A stretch of 64,000 bases of DNA from positions 62,001 to 126,000 of the forward strand of contig NZ_LOAS01000023.1 in NCBI RefSeq assembly GCF_001558155.1, given 5' to 3'. Under the pieces are notes generated by a model. It was not told where the DNA came from and ran no database searches. It was given only the letters and a program-made list of their open reading frames with translations. Within the stretch, counting starts at the first letter, position 1; every line of letters begins with the position of its first letter. The stretch comes from Aliiruegeria sabulilitoris (lineage in GTDB: Bacteria; Pseudomonadota; Alphaproteobacteria; Rhodobacterales; Rhodobacteraceae). Below are positions 35,401 to 43,230 of the stretch, piece after piece. A program made the translations under genes and the position numbers.

Positions 35401-37468
35401 GTTCGCGGTCGTCGTCGATCCGTGGAAATGCTCCGGCTGTCTGGAATGTATCGAACTCTGTGGCCCCGGCGCGCTGAGCGTCGCCGAGCAGGACGAGCCG
35501 CTGCTCGAAAAGCTCCAGGCGGAATTCGAGTTCCTGTCGAAAACGCCGAACACGCCGGCCCGCTTCATCGAACATGCCTTTGATCCAGGCGGGGACATCA
35601 AGCGCATGATGCTTGACCGCGACACCTATTACGCCACCACCGGCGGGCATGGCGCCTGTCGTGGTTGCGGCGAGGTGACGGCCCTGCGGCAGGTGGTTTC
35701 GGCCACCCATGCGATCCATGACCGCAAGCTCAAGACCCATGTCCACGAGCTTGAGGACCTGATTGCCGAGTTGGAAGCCAAGCTTCCGCAGGTTGGCGAT
35801 GACGCGGCCCGCAAGGCGCGGATCACCGATGCGTTGAAGGTGCTCGAAAAACGGCTCTTCCTGATGGAAGGCGGCCCGACCGGCAACGGCCCGGCGGCGA
35901 TGGTCGTGGCGAACGCCACCGGCTGTTCCTCGGTCTATGCCTCGACCTTCCCGTACAACCCCTATCAGGACCCTTGGGTGAACTCGCTCTTCCAGGACGG
36001 CCCGGCGCTTTCCAAGGGGATCTTCGAGGGGATCACGGCGTCGACCAATGTCGACTTCAAGGCGATGCGGGTTGCCAGGCTGGAACTGGCGGACGCCTAT
36101 GACACCGCCGACGAGGCCCTCCTGCGCAAGTTCGAGTGGCAGGATTACAATCCGGCCGAACGCGCCCTGCTGCCAACGGTGATCAACATCTCCGGCGACG
36201 GCGCGGCCTATGACATCGGCTTCGGCGCGCTGTCGCGGCTGCTGGCCTCCAACACGCCCGTAAAGGTGATGGTGCTCAACTCGGGCGTCTATTCCAACAC
36301 CGGCGGGCAGGCCTCCACGGCCTCGCTCTCGGGGCAGGACAGCGACCTGAGCCGCTTCGGCCCGGCCTCCCACGGCAAGCAGGAAGACCGCAAGGAACTC
36401 GGCATGATTGCCGCCTTCCACCCGGAAGTCTACGTGGTGCAATCCGCCACGGCGATGCCGGGGCACTTCCTCAAGAGCTTGATGGGCTACCTGCAGCACA
36501 GCTCCAGCCCGGCCCTGCTCGATGTCTACACGCCTTGTCAGGCCGAGCACGGCATCGCCGATGCGGCCGCTGCGCAGCGCGCCAAGCTGGCCGTCGAGGC
36601 CCGCGTCGCGCCGCTCTTCGTGCACGACCCGAAGGCGGGCGAGACCATCGAGGAGCGCTTCTCGCTCGACGGCAACCCGGCGGTGGACAAGGACTGGACC
36701 ACGGTCACCCTCGAGTACATCGAGGATGGCAAGCTCCAGCTCAAGGAAGTCTCCCTGACACCGGCGCATTTCGCCTTCGACGAGACCCGCTTCAAGAAGC
36801 AGTTCCGTCCGCTCAGCGCAAATGCCAACGCGGTGCCGATCGAGGACTTCATCAATCTTCCGAAAGCGGAGCGCGTGGGCAAGGCGCCCTATGTGCTGGC
36901 CACGGATGCCGAGAAACGCCTGATCAAGCTCGAAGTGGGCAACACGGTGGTTCATCTGGTCGAGGAGCGTCGCCGCTCCTGGCGGACGCTGCAGCACCTT
37001 GCCGGCCAGGTGGTCGACAAGCTCGATGCCGCGCATCACGCCGAGATCGATGCGCTTCAGGCGCGCTACGAAGAAGCGGTCGAGGCCCGCGAGGCATCGA
37101 TGGACTCTATCGCCACCGGCATGAGTGCCCTGGCGGCGGCCTCGGGTGCCCCGGCGGCTGTCGGAATGACCGGCGCTCTGGCCCCGGTTGCGGGCGCGGC
37201 GCCCACGGCGGCGGCGGCGGCCCCGGCCGGCAATGGCGGCGCGCTTCCGCATATCGCGGAGGAGGACATTGCGAAATGTTCGGACTGCAAGACCTGCTAC
37301 CAGGAGATCCCGGAGCTCTTCGAACTGACCAAGATGGTCGTGGATGGGGAGGCCAGGAACGTGGCCCGCACCATCCCCGGCGCGCTTGAGAAGATCGAGA
37401 TCACGGATGAGCTCAGGGCGCGGGTCGCCAGGGTGGCCGCAAACTGCGACTCGGAGATCATCAAATGA
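32486..37468 (+). CDS. Single-chain 2-oxoacid:ferredoxin oxidoreductase with extended C-terminus (pyruvate:ferredoxin oxidoreductase-like)
   Basis: About 1660 aa; NifJ-type enzymes are nearer 1170. Oxidatively decarboxylates a 2-oxoacid, probably pyruvate, to the acyl-CoA. Order: alpha domain (GYPITPSTE near residue 35; to about 490), gamma domain (HSVGGYGTIATG from about 550), two-cluster ferredoxin domain (Cys851/854/857/861 and Cys982/985/988/992), TPP domain with cluster ligands Cys1058, Cys1061, Cys1147 and Cys1351 and TPP motif GDGAAYD near 1237. The C-terminal 250 residues are unusual: an Ala/Pro linker (about 1547-1588), then a ferredoxin-like module with Cys1598, Cys1601, Cys1604 and Cys1654. 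ATG 32486 is favoured (GGTGG five bases upstream); 32483 and GTG 32474 are alternatives. Stop overlaps the next gene by ATGA. Confidence 0.9.
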   Translation: MKDTLQKDPKFPGVPAVIHGNGAIAQVMGQVCGGVIGYPITPSTEIAEIYEAFRAGGGVNIWGRHPFFFEPEGEHSAQSGALGAALTGGQYISNASSSQGILYGIESHYVTVGKKVGGFVMQVAARSVSRHSLNVMAGHDDVYALLPSGYTILFGSNPQEAADLAAISYKVSSLSMIPVANAMDGFVTSHMMSEVMMPEDALLEEFVGDPNGRIPCPTVAQEMLFGAKGRVFHLKRYLGRHSADLAQDDYVALVDFLDANAEAVEKDNEAALVDQTLARLPEELHAQWRRQWKNAFEKGTRQRVPAQVDVHNPGLTGGVQNQPDYQAGAVDHRTHFVRDVPRFVREAMDEYTALTGRHYSPVKTFECEDAETVLVGLGSVTDDAEAIASYLRRQGRKVGVVSIKMLQPFPEAELVAALKGKRAVTILERSDVTALTGLVNQALVKAVENAAGTRYPGIEPLSELPKLTTAIFGLGAHDLQPRHLIAAYDNMDERCEPFVYLGSQFFSKTPSPQLAALQDKLRAAYPETELMALETKPNPRLLPDDGLRIRFHSVGGYGTIATGKLLTDILANALQLHSKAAPKYGSEKSGAPTNYYITLSPEEVKITNADLEDVEVVVSPDHKVFAHSNPLRGLVEGGTFVLQSQLSPLEVWEELPSAMRKFIVEKKIRFFVLDGFSIAKKHAPRPELETRMMGIAFIGAICGNVERITEGASDEAVMEKIRTQIAKKFGGKGQAVVDGNMAVIRDGAAATVRVDYTAPEFVEVTAKADIAPHFSSAISGNMCRIAQDSSSAGLFDAEYFEETVGRPTREGTVGEAPVLPGVGMFMPSGTAAARDKGLFRRDVPVLDPSLCTGCLECTMVCPDAAIPATVVDIDDLLKTALKEIEMPAAQRETVRDHIRDIGANVRAAYLASKEAKGFGQLVSEVVDSIEVESAVVKRNLKLMAEGAALLPVSRTRPFFDAMEAERGGSGGLFAVVVDPWKCSGCLECIELCGPGALSVAEQDEPLLEKLQAEFEFLSKTPNTPARFIEHAFDPGGDIKRMMLDRDTYYATTGGHGACRGCGEVTALRQVVSATHAIHDRKLKTHVHELEDLIAELEAKLPQVGDDAARKARITDALKVLEKRLFLMEGGPTGNGPAAMVVANATGCSSVYASTFPYNPYQDPWVNSLFQDGPALSKGIFEGITASTNVDFKAMRVARLELADAYDTADEALLRKFEWQDYNPAERALLPTVINISGDGAAYDIGFGALSRLLASNTPVKVMVLNSGVYSNTGGQASTASLSGQDSDLSRFGPASHGKQEDRKELGMIAAFHPEVYVVQSATAMPGHFLKSLMGYLQHSSSPALLDVYTPCQAEHGIADAAAAQRAKLAVEARVAPLFVHDPKAGETIEERFSLDGNPAVDKDWTTVTLEYIEDGKLQLKEVSLTPAHFAFDETRFKKQFRPLSANANAVPIEDFINLPKAERVGKAPYVLATDAEKRLIKLEVGNTVVHLVEERRRSWRTLQHLAGQVVDKLDAAHHAEIDALQARYEEAVEAREASMDSIATGMSALAAASGAPAAVGMTGALAPVAGAAPTAAAAAPAGNGGALPHIAEEDIAKCSDCKTCYQEIPELFELTKMVVDGEARNVARTIPGALEKIEITDELRARVARVAANCDSEIIK

Positions 37469-40224
37469 ACGTAGAGGCTTCAAACACACAGGACGAACTG
37501 TTCCAGCAACAGATCGAAGTCCTGAAGAAGCACCTGATGGCGGACCCACGTTCGCTCAGGAACATCTTCGTCGCTGACGGAACCCAGGCCATGGCCTGGG
37601 AATTCCAGCAGCCCGAGATTTCCGAGAACTTCATCGGTGTGCTCTGGAACCTGCTGCTCAAGGAGGACGACATGTCCACCGTGCTGCAGCGCTTCCTCTG
37701 GGACCTGCCGCTCAAGTACAAGCGCAAGTTCGTGCGCGCCCTGGACCATCACCTGTCGGGCCGTTACCCGATGTTTAAGGGGCTGTCCGAGGGCTGGCCG
37801 GCGGAAAACTTCATCCCGCCCTACGTGCGTCCGCCGGAAGAGCGGTCCGCAGATTTCGAATTGGTGAACACGGGCTATCTCGGCTACCGCGCGCTCGGCT
37901 ATTCCCTGCGCGAGGTGGACCTGTTTGTCTGGCTGGAGGTCATGCGCGACAAGCAGTGTGACGACAAGCCCTGCGAGCTCGGTGTGCTCAAGGAGCGGAT
38001 CAAAAACCGCCCCGAGACCAAGATCGGCGGCTGCCCGGTCAAGATCCACATCCCCGAGATGATCGACCTTCTGGGCAAGGGCAAGATCAAGCAGGCGCTG
38101 CAACTGATCGAAAGCTCCAACCCGCTGCCCAACGTGACGGGCCGGGTCTGCCCGCAGGAACACCAGTGCCAGGGCGTGTGCAAGCATACCAAGCGGCCGA
38201 TCGAGATCGGACAGCTGGAATGGTACCTTCCGGAGCATGAGAAGCTCGCCGATGCCGACCGGCTGGAGCGGTTCAAGGGCATCATCTCCCCATGGGAGCG
38301 CGCCGAGAAGCCGCCGGTGGCGATTGTCGGCTCTGGTCCCTCCGGCCTGATCAACGCCTATCTGCTGGCGGTCGAGGGCTACCCGGTGACGGTGTTCGAG
38401 GCCTTCCACGAACTGGGCGGCGTGCTGCGCTACGGTATCCCGGAATTCCGGCTGCCGAACTCGCTGATCGACGACGTCGTGCAGAAGATCGACCTGCTGG
38501 GCGGCAAGTTCGTCAAGAACTTCGTCGTCGGCAAGTCGGCGACGCTGAACGACCTGAAGGAAGCCGGCTTCTGGAAGATCTTCGTCGGCTCCGGTGCCGG
38601 CCTGCCCACCTTCATGAACGTGCCGGGCGAGCACCTGAACGGTGTGATGTCGGCCAACGAGTTCCTGACCCGCGTGAACCTGATGCGCGGACGGAGCCCG
38701 GAATTCGAGACCCCGCTGCCGGAAGTGAAGGACCGCCATGTCCTGATCGTTGGCGGTGGCAACACGGCAATGGATGCCGCGCGCACGGCCAAACGACTGG
38801 GCGGCAAGGTGACCATCGTTTACAGGCGGACCAAGGCAGAGATGCCGGCCCGCGTCGAGGAGTTGCATCACGCGCTGGAAGAGGGGATCGAAGTCGCCGA
38901 GCTGCGCGGCCCGACGGAGTTCGTTGGCGACAGCCACACCCATTTCGTCACCCACGCCATCGTCGATATCAACGAGCTGGGCGAGCCGGATGCCTCCGGG
39001 CGTCGGCGTCCGCAGGCGACGGGCGAGCAGATCACCATGCCGGCCGATCTGGTCATCATGGCGCTCGGCAACAAGTCCAACCCGATCATCCCCGAGGCGG
39101 AGCCGGATCTGAAGCTCTCAAAATGGGGCACGATCGAGGTCGAGGACGGCCAGGAGACCTCCATCAAGGATGTCTACACCGGCGGTGACGCGGCGCGCGG
39201 TGGCTCCACCGCGATCCTCGCCGCAGGCGACGGCCAGGCGGCGGCGCGCCAGATCGTCGGCGACATTCCGTTTGACGCCGAGGAGATCAAGAAGCGTGTC
39301 GAGGCGGCCAAGGCCTATACCGACATGGGCCAGGCCCGCCAGTCCATCGTGGTGCATCGCGACGTAGCCGAAGGCATTGTCGAGATGTCGGTCTATGCGC
39401 CGGTCGTGGCCAAGGCGGCCAAGGCGGGCCAGTTCGTCCGCGTGCTGGCCTCCGAGGATGGCGAGCTGATCCCGCTGACGCTGGCCGACTGGGATGCCCG
39501 CAAGGGCACGATCGATATCGTGATCCAGGGTCTCGGGACCTCCTCCAAGCTCATGAACCTGATGCAGGAAGGCGAGGCCTTTGCCGGTATCGCCGGCCCG
39601 CTCGGCCGACCAAGCGACGTGCATGCCTACGCGGCGGACGAGACGGTTGTCTTTGCCGCTGGCGGCGTGGGCCTGCCCGCGATCCTGCCGATTGCCAAGG
39701 CGCATCTGGAGAAGGGCAACCACGCCACGATGATCATCGGCTTCCGCTCCGCAGGGCACCTGTTCTGGACCGGTGACGATGATCGTATGGGCCAGCTCAA
39801 GGCCAAATACGGCGACAAGCTCGATATCATCTATTGCACCAATGACGGCACGTTCGGTGTTGGTGGCTTCGTCACCGGGCCGCTCGAAGAGATGCTGAAG
39901 GACGGCAAGATGTCGAAGGGCCGGAAACTGGCCGAAGTCATCTCCGTCGGTCCGCCGATGATGATGCGCGCGGTGAGTGACCTGACCCAGCCCTACGGCG
40001 TGCCGACGGTCGTCAGCCTCAACTCGATCATGGTCGATGCGACGGGCATGTGCGGTGCCTGCATGGTGCCGGTGGTACGTGATGGCAAGCCGATGCGGAT
40101 GCATGCCTGTATCGACGGCCCGGAATTCGACGCCCATACCGTCGAGTGGGACAAGTTCATGCCCCGCTTCAACCAGTTCAAGGCGCAGGAAGTCCGCAGC
40201 CTGAAAGAACACGGGCTGGCCTGA
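37465..40224 (+). CDS. NfnAB/SudAB-like fused NADH-dependent ferredoxin:NADP+ oxidoreductase
   Basis: 919 aa. Residues 1-160 are an unrecognised helical domain. Next comes a GltD/NfnB-like half: Fe-S region (Cys190, then Cys229, Cys235, Cys239), FAD motif GSGPSG near 289 and NADPH motif GGGNTAMDAA near 430. The C-terminal 300 residues (from about 620) are an NfnA/PyrK-like FAD and [2Fe-2S] half whose cluster motif has Asp858, Cys863, Cys866 and Cys882, the Asp-Cys3 type typical of NfnA. In anaerobes the two halves are separate subunits. The first cluster motif of the GltD half is altered (C-x4-C instead of CxxCxxPxC). Translationally coupled to the 2-oxoacid oxidoreductase, so it most likely takes its electrons to NAD(P). 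Confidence 0.9.
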   Translation: MNVEASNTQDELFQQQIEVLKKHLMADPRSLRNIFVADGTQAMAWEFQQPEISENFIGVLWNLLLKEDDMSTVLQRFLWDLPLKYKRKFVRALDHHLSGRYPMFKGLSEGWPAENFIPPYVRPPEERSADFELVNTGYLGYRALGYSLREVDLFVWLEVMRDKQCDDKPCELGVLKERIKNRPETKIGGCPVKIHIPEMIDLLGKGKIKQALQLIESSNPLPNVTGRVCPQEHQCQGVCKHTKRPIEIGQLEWYLPEHEKLADADRLERFKGIISPWERAEKPPVAIVGSGPSGLINAYLLAVEGYPVTVFEAFHELGGVLRYGIPEFRLPNSLIDDVVQKIDLLGGKFVKNFVVGKSATLNDLKEAGFWKIFVGSGAGLPTFMNVPGEHLNGVMSANEFLTRVNLMRGRSPEFETPLPEVKDRHVLIVGGGNTAMDAARTAKRLGGKVTIVYRRTKAEMPARVEELHHALEEGIEVAELRGPTEFVGDSHTHFVTHAIVDINELGEPDASGRRRPQATGEQITMPADLVIMALGNKSNPIIPEAEPDLKLSKWGTIEVEDGQETSIKDVYTGGDAARGGSTAILAAGDGQAAARQIVGDIPFDAEEIKKRVEAAKAYTDMGQARQSIVVHRDVAEGIVEMSVYAPVVAKAAKAGQFVRVLASEDGELIPLTLADWDARKGTIDIVIQGLGTSSKLMNLMQEGEAFAGIAGPLGRPSDVHAYAADETVVFAAGGVGLPAILPIAKAHLEKGNHATMIIGFRSAGHLFWTGDDDRMGQLKAKYGDKLDIIYCTNDGTFGVGGFVTGPLEEMLKDGKMSKGRKLAEVISVGPPMMMRAVSDLTQPYGVPTVVSLNSIMVDATGMCGACMVPVVRDGKPMRMHACIDGPEFDAHTVEWDKFMPRFNQFKAQEVRSLKEHGLA

Positions 40225-40276
40225 GCCGGTTAAGCAGATCCGAACCTTCGGGTGACGAAGGTACAGTCTAGAAAGC

Positions 40277-40307
40277 GCCCCGCCGAACCTCCGGCGGGGC
40301 TTTTTTC
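40277..40307 (+). terminator. Intrinsic terminator of the oxidoreductase pair
   Basis: Stem GCCCCGCCG / CGGCGGGGC followed by six Ts. A second hairpin, ACCTTCG/CGAAGGT, lies just upstream at 40244-40262. Confidence 0.93.
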
Positions 40308-40385
40308 TCGCTCTCACGGCGTCGGCGACGCTTTCATCGAGATGGCGGAACGGCACGGCTGACGGATGGCCGCGATGCGTCGCCA

Positions 40386-41405
40386 TCAGGGTTCGAGCAG
40401 GACCTTGGAGTCCTTCTGCGAATAGGCCGCCGGAAGCTCGGTCAGGGCGTTGTCCAGGGGCACGGACGCCGTGATGTCGGTGTGCCAGGTGCCTTCGGCA
40501 AACCGTGCCTGCACCTCGCCCACCACGGCGCCAATCTTTTCGGGAGCGGTTTCGCGCAGCCAGCTTGCCAGCCAGAATCCCTCGATCCGCTTCTGCTTGA
40601 AGATGAATTGCGGCAGTTGGGTGAGCGTAGGCGGGGTGGGAGCGAGCCGGCCATAGGAGATCCAGCGCGCCTTTTCCGGCATGGCAAAGAACAGATCGGC
40701 CGAGATCTGGTCCCCGACCGCGTCGAGCAGGATTCGCGGGGAATGCGCCTCGAAGAGCGCGGAGATCCGGTCCGAGAGCCCGTCGCCCTCGGTGACGAGA
40801 ACATCGGCCGCGCCGAGCTCCTGCAGCGTGGCGGCCGGCGCGGCGCGTCGGATGACGGCCAGGGCGCCGATGCCGTGATCCTTGCCCAGCCCGATGAGGA
40901 ATTTCCCGAGCTGCGAGCTGGCCGCGGTCACGACGAAGCTGTCGGCGCCGTCGTCGCGGACAATGTCGAACATCGCCATCGCCGAGAGCGGGTTGACGAT
41001 CAGCCCGGCGGCATCCTCGTCGCGCAGATCGGGGCGCAGCGGGATCAGCATCGGTATGGGCGCGAGGCAATACTCGGCCCAACTGCCCGAGCCCGCTGCA
41101 AAGAAGCTGACGCGCTGGCCAACCAGCGGCGTGTCGCCCGCCACAACGGTGCCGGTGCCTTCGAACCCGGCCGCCTGGTCCTTCACGCGCGCCTGTCCGT
41201 AGACGCCCTTGATGAAGGCAATGTCGGACGGGTTCACCGCCGCGCGCGCAACCTTGATCAGCGCGAGGCCGGGCCCCGGCTGCGGCACGTCCAGCTCCCG
41301 CAGTTCCACATAGGGCGCGAGATCGGTCAGTTCCTGCGTGGCCGGCGCATTGGCATAGCCGTCTTCGAGAAGGGCAAGGCCCTTCATCTTCGTTGGAATA
41401 TCCAT
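40386..41405 (-). CDS. Zinc-less medium-chain dehydrogenase, quinone-oxidoreductase-like
   Basis: 339 aa MDR protein. N-terminal GroES-like part (VARAAVNPSDIAFIKGVYG, FEGTGTVVAG) and a nucleotide domain with VTAASSQLGKFLIGL in place of the classic GxGxxG. No structural-zinc Cys cluster is present, in line with NADPH:quinone oxidoreductase relatives. ATG 41405 is preferred because GGAGGACAG stands immediately before it; an ATG 15 bases upstream lacks this. Substrate unknown. Convergent with the fused oxidoreductase. Confidence 0.8.
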   Translation of the reverse strand: MDIPTKMKGLALLEDGYANAPATQELTDLAPYVELRELDVPQPGPGLALIKVARAAVNPSDIAFIKGVYGQARVKDQAAGFEGTGTVVAGDTPLVGQRVSFFAAGSGSWAEYCLAPIPMLIPLRPDLRDEDAAGLIVNPLSAMAMFDIVRDDGADSFVVTAASSQLGKFLIGLGKDHGIGALAVIRRAAPAATLQELGAADVLVTEGDGLSDRISALFEAHSPRILLDAVGDQISADLFFAMPEKARWISYGRLAPTPPTLTQLPQFIFKQKRIEGFWLASWLRETAPEKIGAVVGEVQARFAEGTWHTDITASVPLDNALTELPAAYSQKDSKVLLEP

Positions 41406-41450
41406 TCTGTCCTCCGTCATGACTTGCCCGAAGTCGTCATCCCGGCCCGA

Positions 41451-41488
41451 AAGGTCAAGGGCGACACCGGCTTTCCCTCGTGTCGCCC
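41451..41488 (-). terminator. Probable terminator of the pyruvate-kinase-like gene
   Basis: Minus-strand stem GGGCGACAC / GTGTCGCCC with a 12-base loop, then TTGACCTTT. 54 bases after the gene stop; the T-run is imperfect. Confidence 0.55.
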
Positions 41489-41542
41489 CGGAATGTTCCT
41501 GTCAATCTGCCGTGTTCGCGCGCCAGTGGGGTGCGTGCACGG

Positions 41543-43045
41543 TCAGAGTTCCTGCAATTCCCGCCACGAATTCAACGGGCCCATGAGCGCGATCCGTTTG
41601 CCGTGATGACGTTCCATCCGGTGCAGCACTTCCTGCAGGAAAGCGATGCCTTGCGGCGCGTAGGGGCCCTTGTTCAGCATCACGCATTCGGCGCGCTGGC
41701 CCATGGCGGCGTCTGTCACTTCGGCCCGGCTGGCCAGGCCTTCTTTCATCAGGCTTTCGAGCACCTGGGTTGCCCAGACCGTCGGAACATGGGCGGCCGC
41801 GCACATCCACAGGATTTCCTCCTGCATCTCCGAGGTCCGGTCCATGCCAAGCTCGACCGAGAGGTCGCCGCGCGCGATCATCACCGCAACCGGCAGTCGG
41901 CCTCCGGCTTGAACCAGCAGGCGCGGCAGGTTGCGGACCGCCAGTTCGGTCTCGATCTTCAACATCACCGCCGGCAGCGGAGCGTCGCCCAGCCGCTCTT
42001 CCAGCGCGGTGATCAGGTCGCGCACATCCTGCGACGTCTGCACGAAGGAGAAGCCGATCGTGTCGGCATGGCGGGCGACGAAGTCGAGATCGTTCAGGTC
42101 CTTTTCCGTCAGCGCCGGGATCTCGACCGCCACGCCCGGCAGGTTCACGCCCTTTTCATGCTTGATCTTGACGCCGCTGGGGCGGACGGAGGTGACCTCT
42201 ATCACCGCGCCGTTCTCATCGAGGCTCTCCACGACGCCGCCGATCTTGCCATCGTCGAGCCAGACGCGGGAGCCGATCACCAGCCTGTCGATCAGTTCCG
42301 GGTGATTCAGCGTTGCCACCGCAAGGCCCTTGCGATCCTCGGGCAGCTCGCGGACGAGCGAAAAGCGATCGCCGGAGAAGAGGCGCTTTCCCTTGAGCTT
42401 GTCGCCGAGATCCGTGCGCACCTTGGGCCCGCCAAGATCCATGTTGATGCGCACCGTGCGGCCCACCTCGCGCGAGATCTCGCGGATATGCCGGATCATC
42501 GCTGCCCAGGCGGTTTCGTCGTCATGGGCGCAGTTGATGCGCAGTGACGTTGCGCCGGCATAGACGAACTGGCGGATGATATTCGCGTCTTCCGCGGCCT
42601 CGCTGGGCAGGGTGACCATGATCCGGGTCCCCGGCTGGCCTTCGCCGAACATCGCGTCCCGGGCGCGCGAGACGCGTTGCGGCCCGTCGTGAAAGGAGGA
42701 GGGGATGGGGTAGGGCTCCGGCGTCAGTCCGGCAACGCAGGCAAGCGTGGCGCTGGCGGCATCGAGCGTGGGGCCGACATGGCTCTCGCAGCGACCGAGC
42801 GAGGACATGCCCATCAGGACGAGGCCATCCTGAATGCCGCGCAGGTCGACCTTTCGCAAGGCCAGGTAGCGGGCGAGGTTTTTCGCAGAAGGCAGGAAGT
42901 CTTCGCGTTCGATCGCCGGGCGCCAGCCGTCGAATGTCTGTTCGGCCTCCTGTTCGATCGCGTTTCGAAGTCGGGACAGGTTCGCATGCATTTCGGCGGC
43001 ACTTTCGGTGGCAGAAAGCAAAGGCGCACTCGGAGACGACTTCAT
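41543..43045 (-). CDS. pyk: Pyruvate-kinase-like protein with N-terminal extension
   Basis: 500 aa. Converts phosphoenolpyruvate plus ADP to pyruvate plus ATP if it is a true pyruvate kinase. The catalytic barrel starts only near residue 135 (IMVTLPSEA); it has SLRINCAHD, NMDLGGPKVRTD (classic DTKGPEIRTG, so the Lys is Gly here), a B domain with WLDDGKI, the catalytic Lys in LKIETE and MIARGDLSVELG. The C-terminal regulatory domain is missing, while a helical extension of about 130 residues precedes the barrel. ATG 43045 has GAGGAGG upstream. An alternative is a diverged PEP-utilising paralogue. Confidence 0.75.
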   Translation of the reverse strand: MKSSPSAPLLSATESAAEMHANLSRLRNAIEQEAEQTFDGWRPAIEREDFLPSAKNLARYLALRKVDLRGIQDGLVLMGMSSLGRCESHVGPTLDAASATLACVAGLTPEPYPIPSSFHDGPQRVSRARDAMFGEGQPGTRIMVTLPSEAAEDANIIRQFVYAGATSLRINCAHDDETAWAAMIRHIREISREVGRTVRINMDLGGPKVRTDLGDKLKGKRLFSGDRFSLVRELPEDRKGLAVATLNHPELIDRLVIGSRVWLDDGKIGGVVESLDENGAVIEVTSVRPSGVKIKHEKGVNLPGVAVEIPALTEKDLNDLDFVARHADTIGFSFVQTSQDVRDLITALEERLGDAPLPAVMLKIETELAVRNLPRLLVQAGGRLPVAVMIARGDLSVELGMDRTSEMQEEILWMCAAAHVPTVWATQVLESLMKEGLASRAEVTDAAMGQRAECVMLNKGPYAPQGIAFLQEVLHRMERHHGKRIALMGPLNSWRELQEL

Positions 43046-43159
43046 GGGAAACCTCCTCAAAAACGAACGGTCCATGGGGGCGCTCGTGTCTCTACTCTGA
43101 AATCTGGTCAGCGCCGGCGCGTATTTCAATCGGCAGCCGCCAAAAGGGACCGGTTGCAA

Positions 43160-43188
43160 CAAAAAAGCCGGGCCACGAAGGGCCCGGC
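43160..43188 (-). terminator. Intrinsic terminator of the HAAT importer operon
   Basis: Minus-strand stem GCCGGGCC / GGCCCGGC with a 6-base loop, followed by six Ts; 42 bases after the last ATPase gene. Confidence 0.92.
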
Positions 43189-43230
43189 AAGGAAACCAAC
43201 GGGGAAGCAGAACTCCCCCTCGGGATTAAT

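Noticed and set aside
32486-37468. NifJ as part of nitrogen fixation
   Set aside because: No nif genes, flavodoxin or ferredoxin are adjacent; the partner is an Nfn fusion, so a link to nitrogenase has no support.
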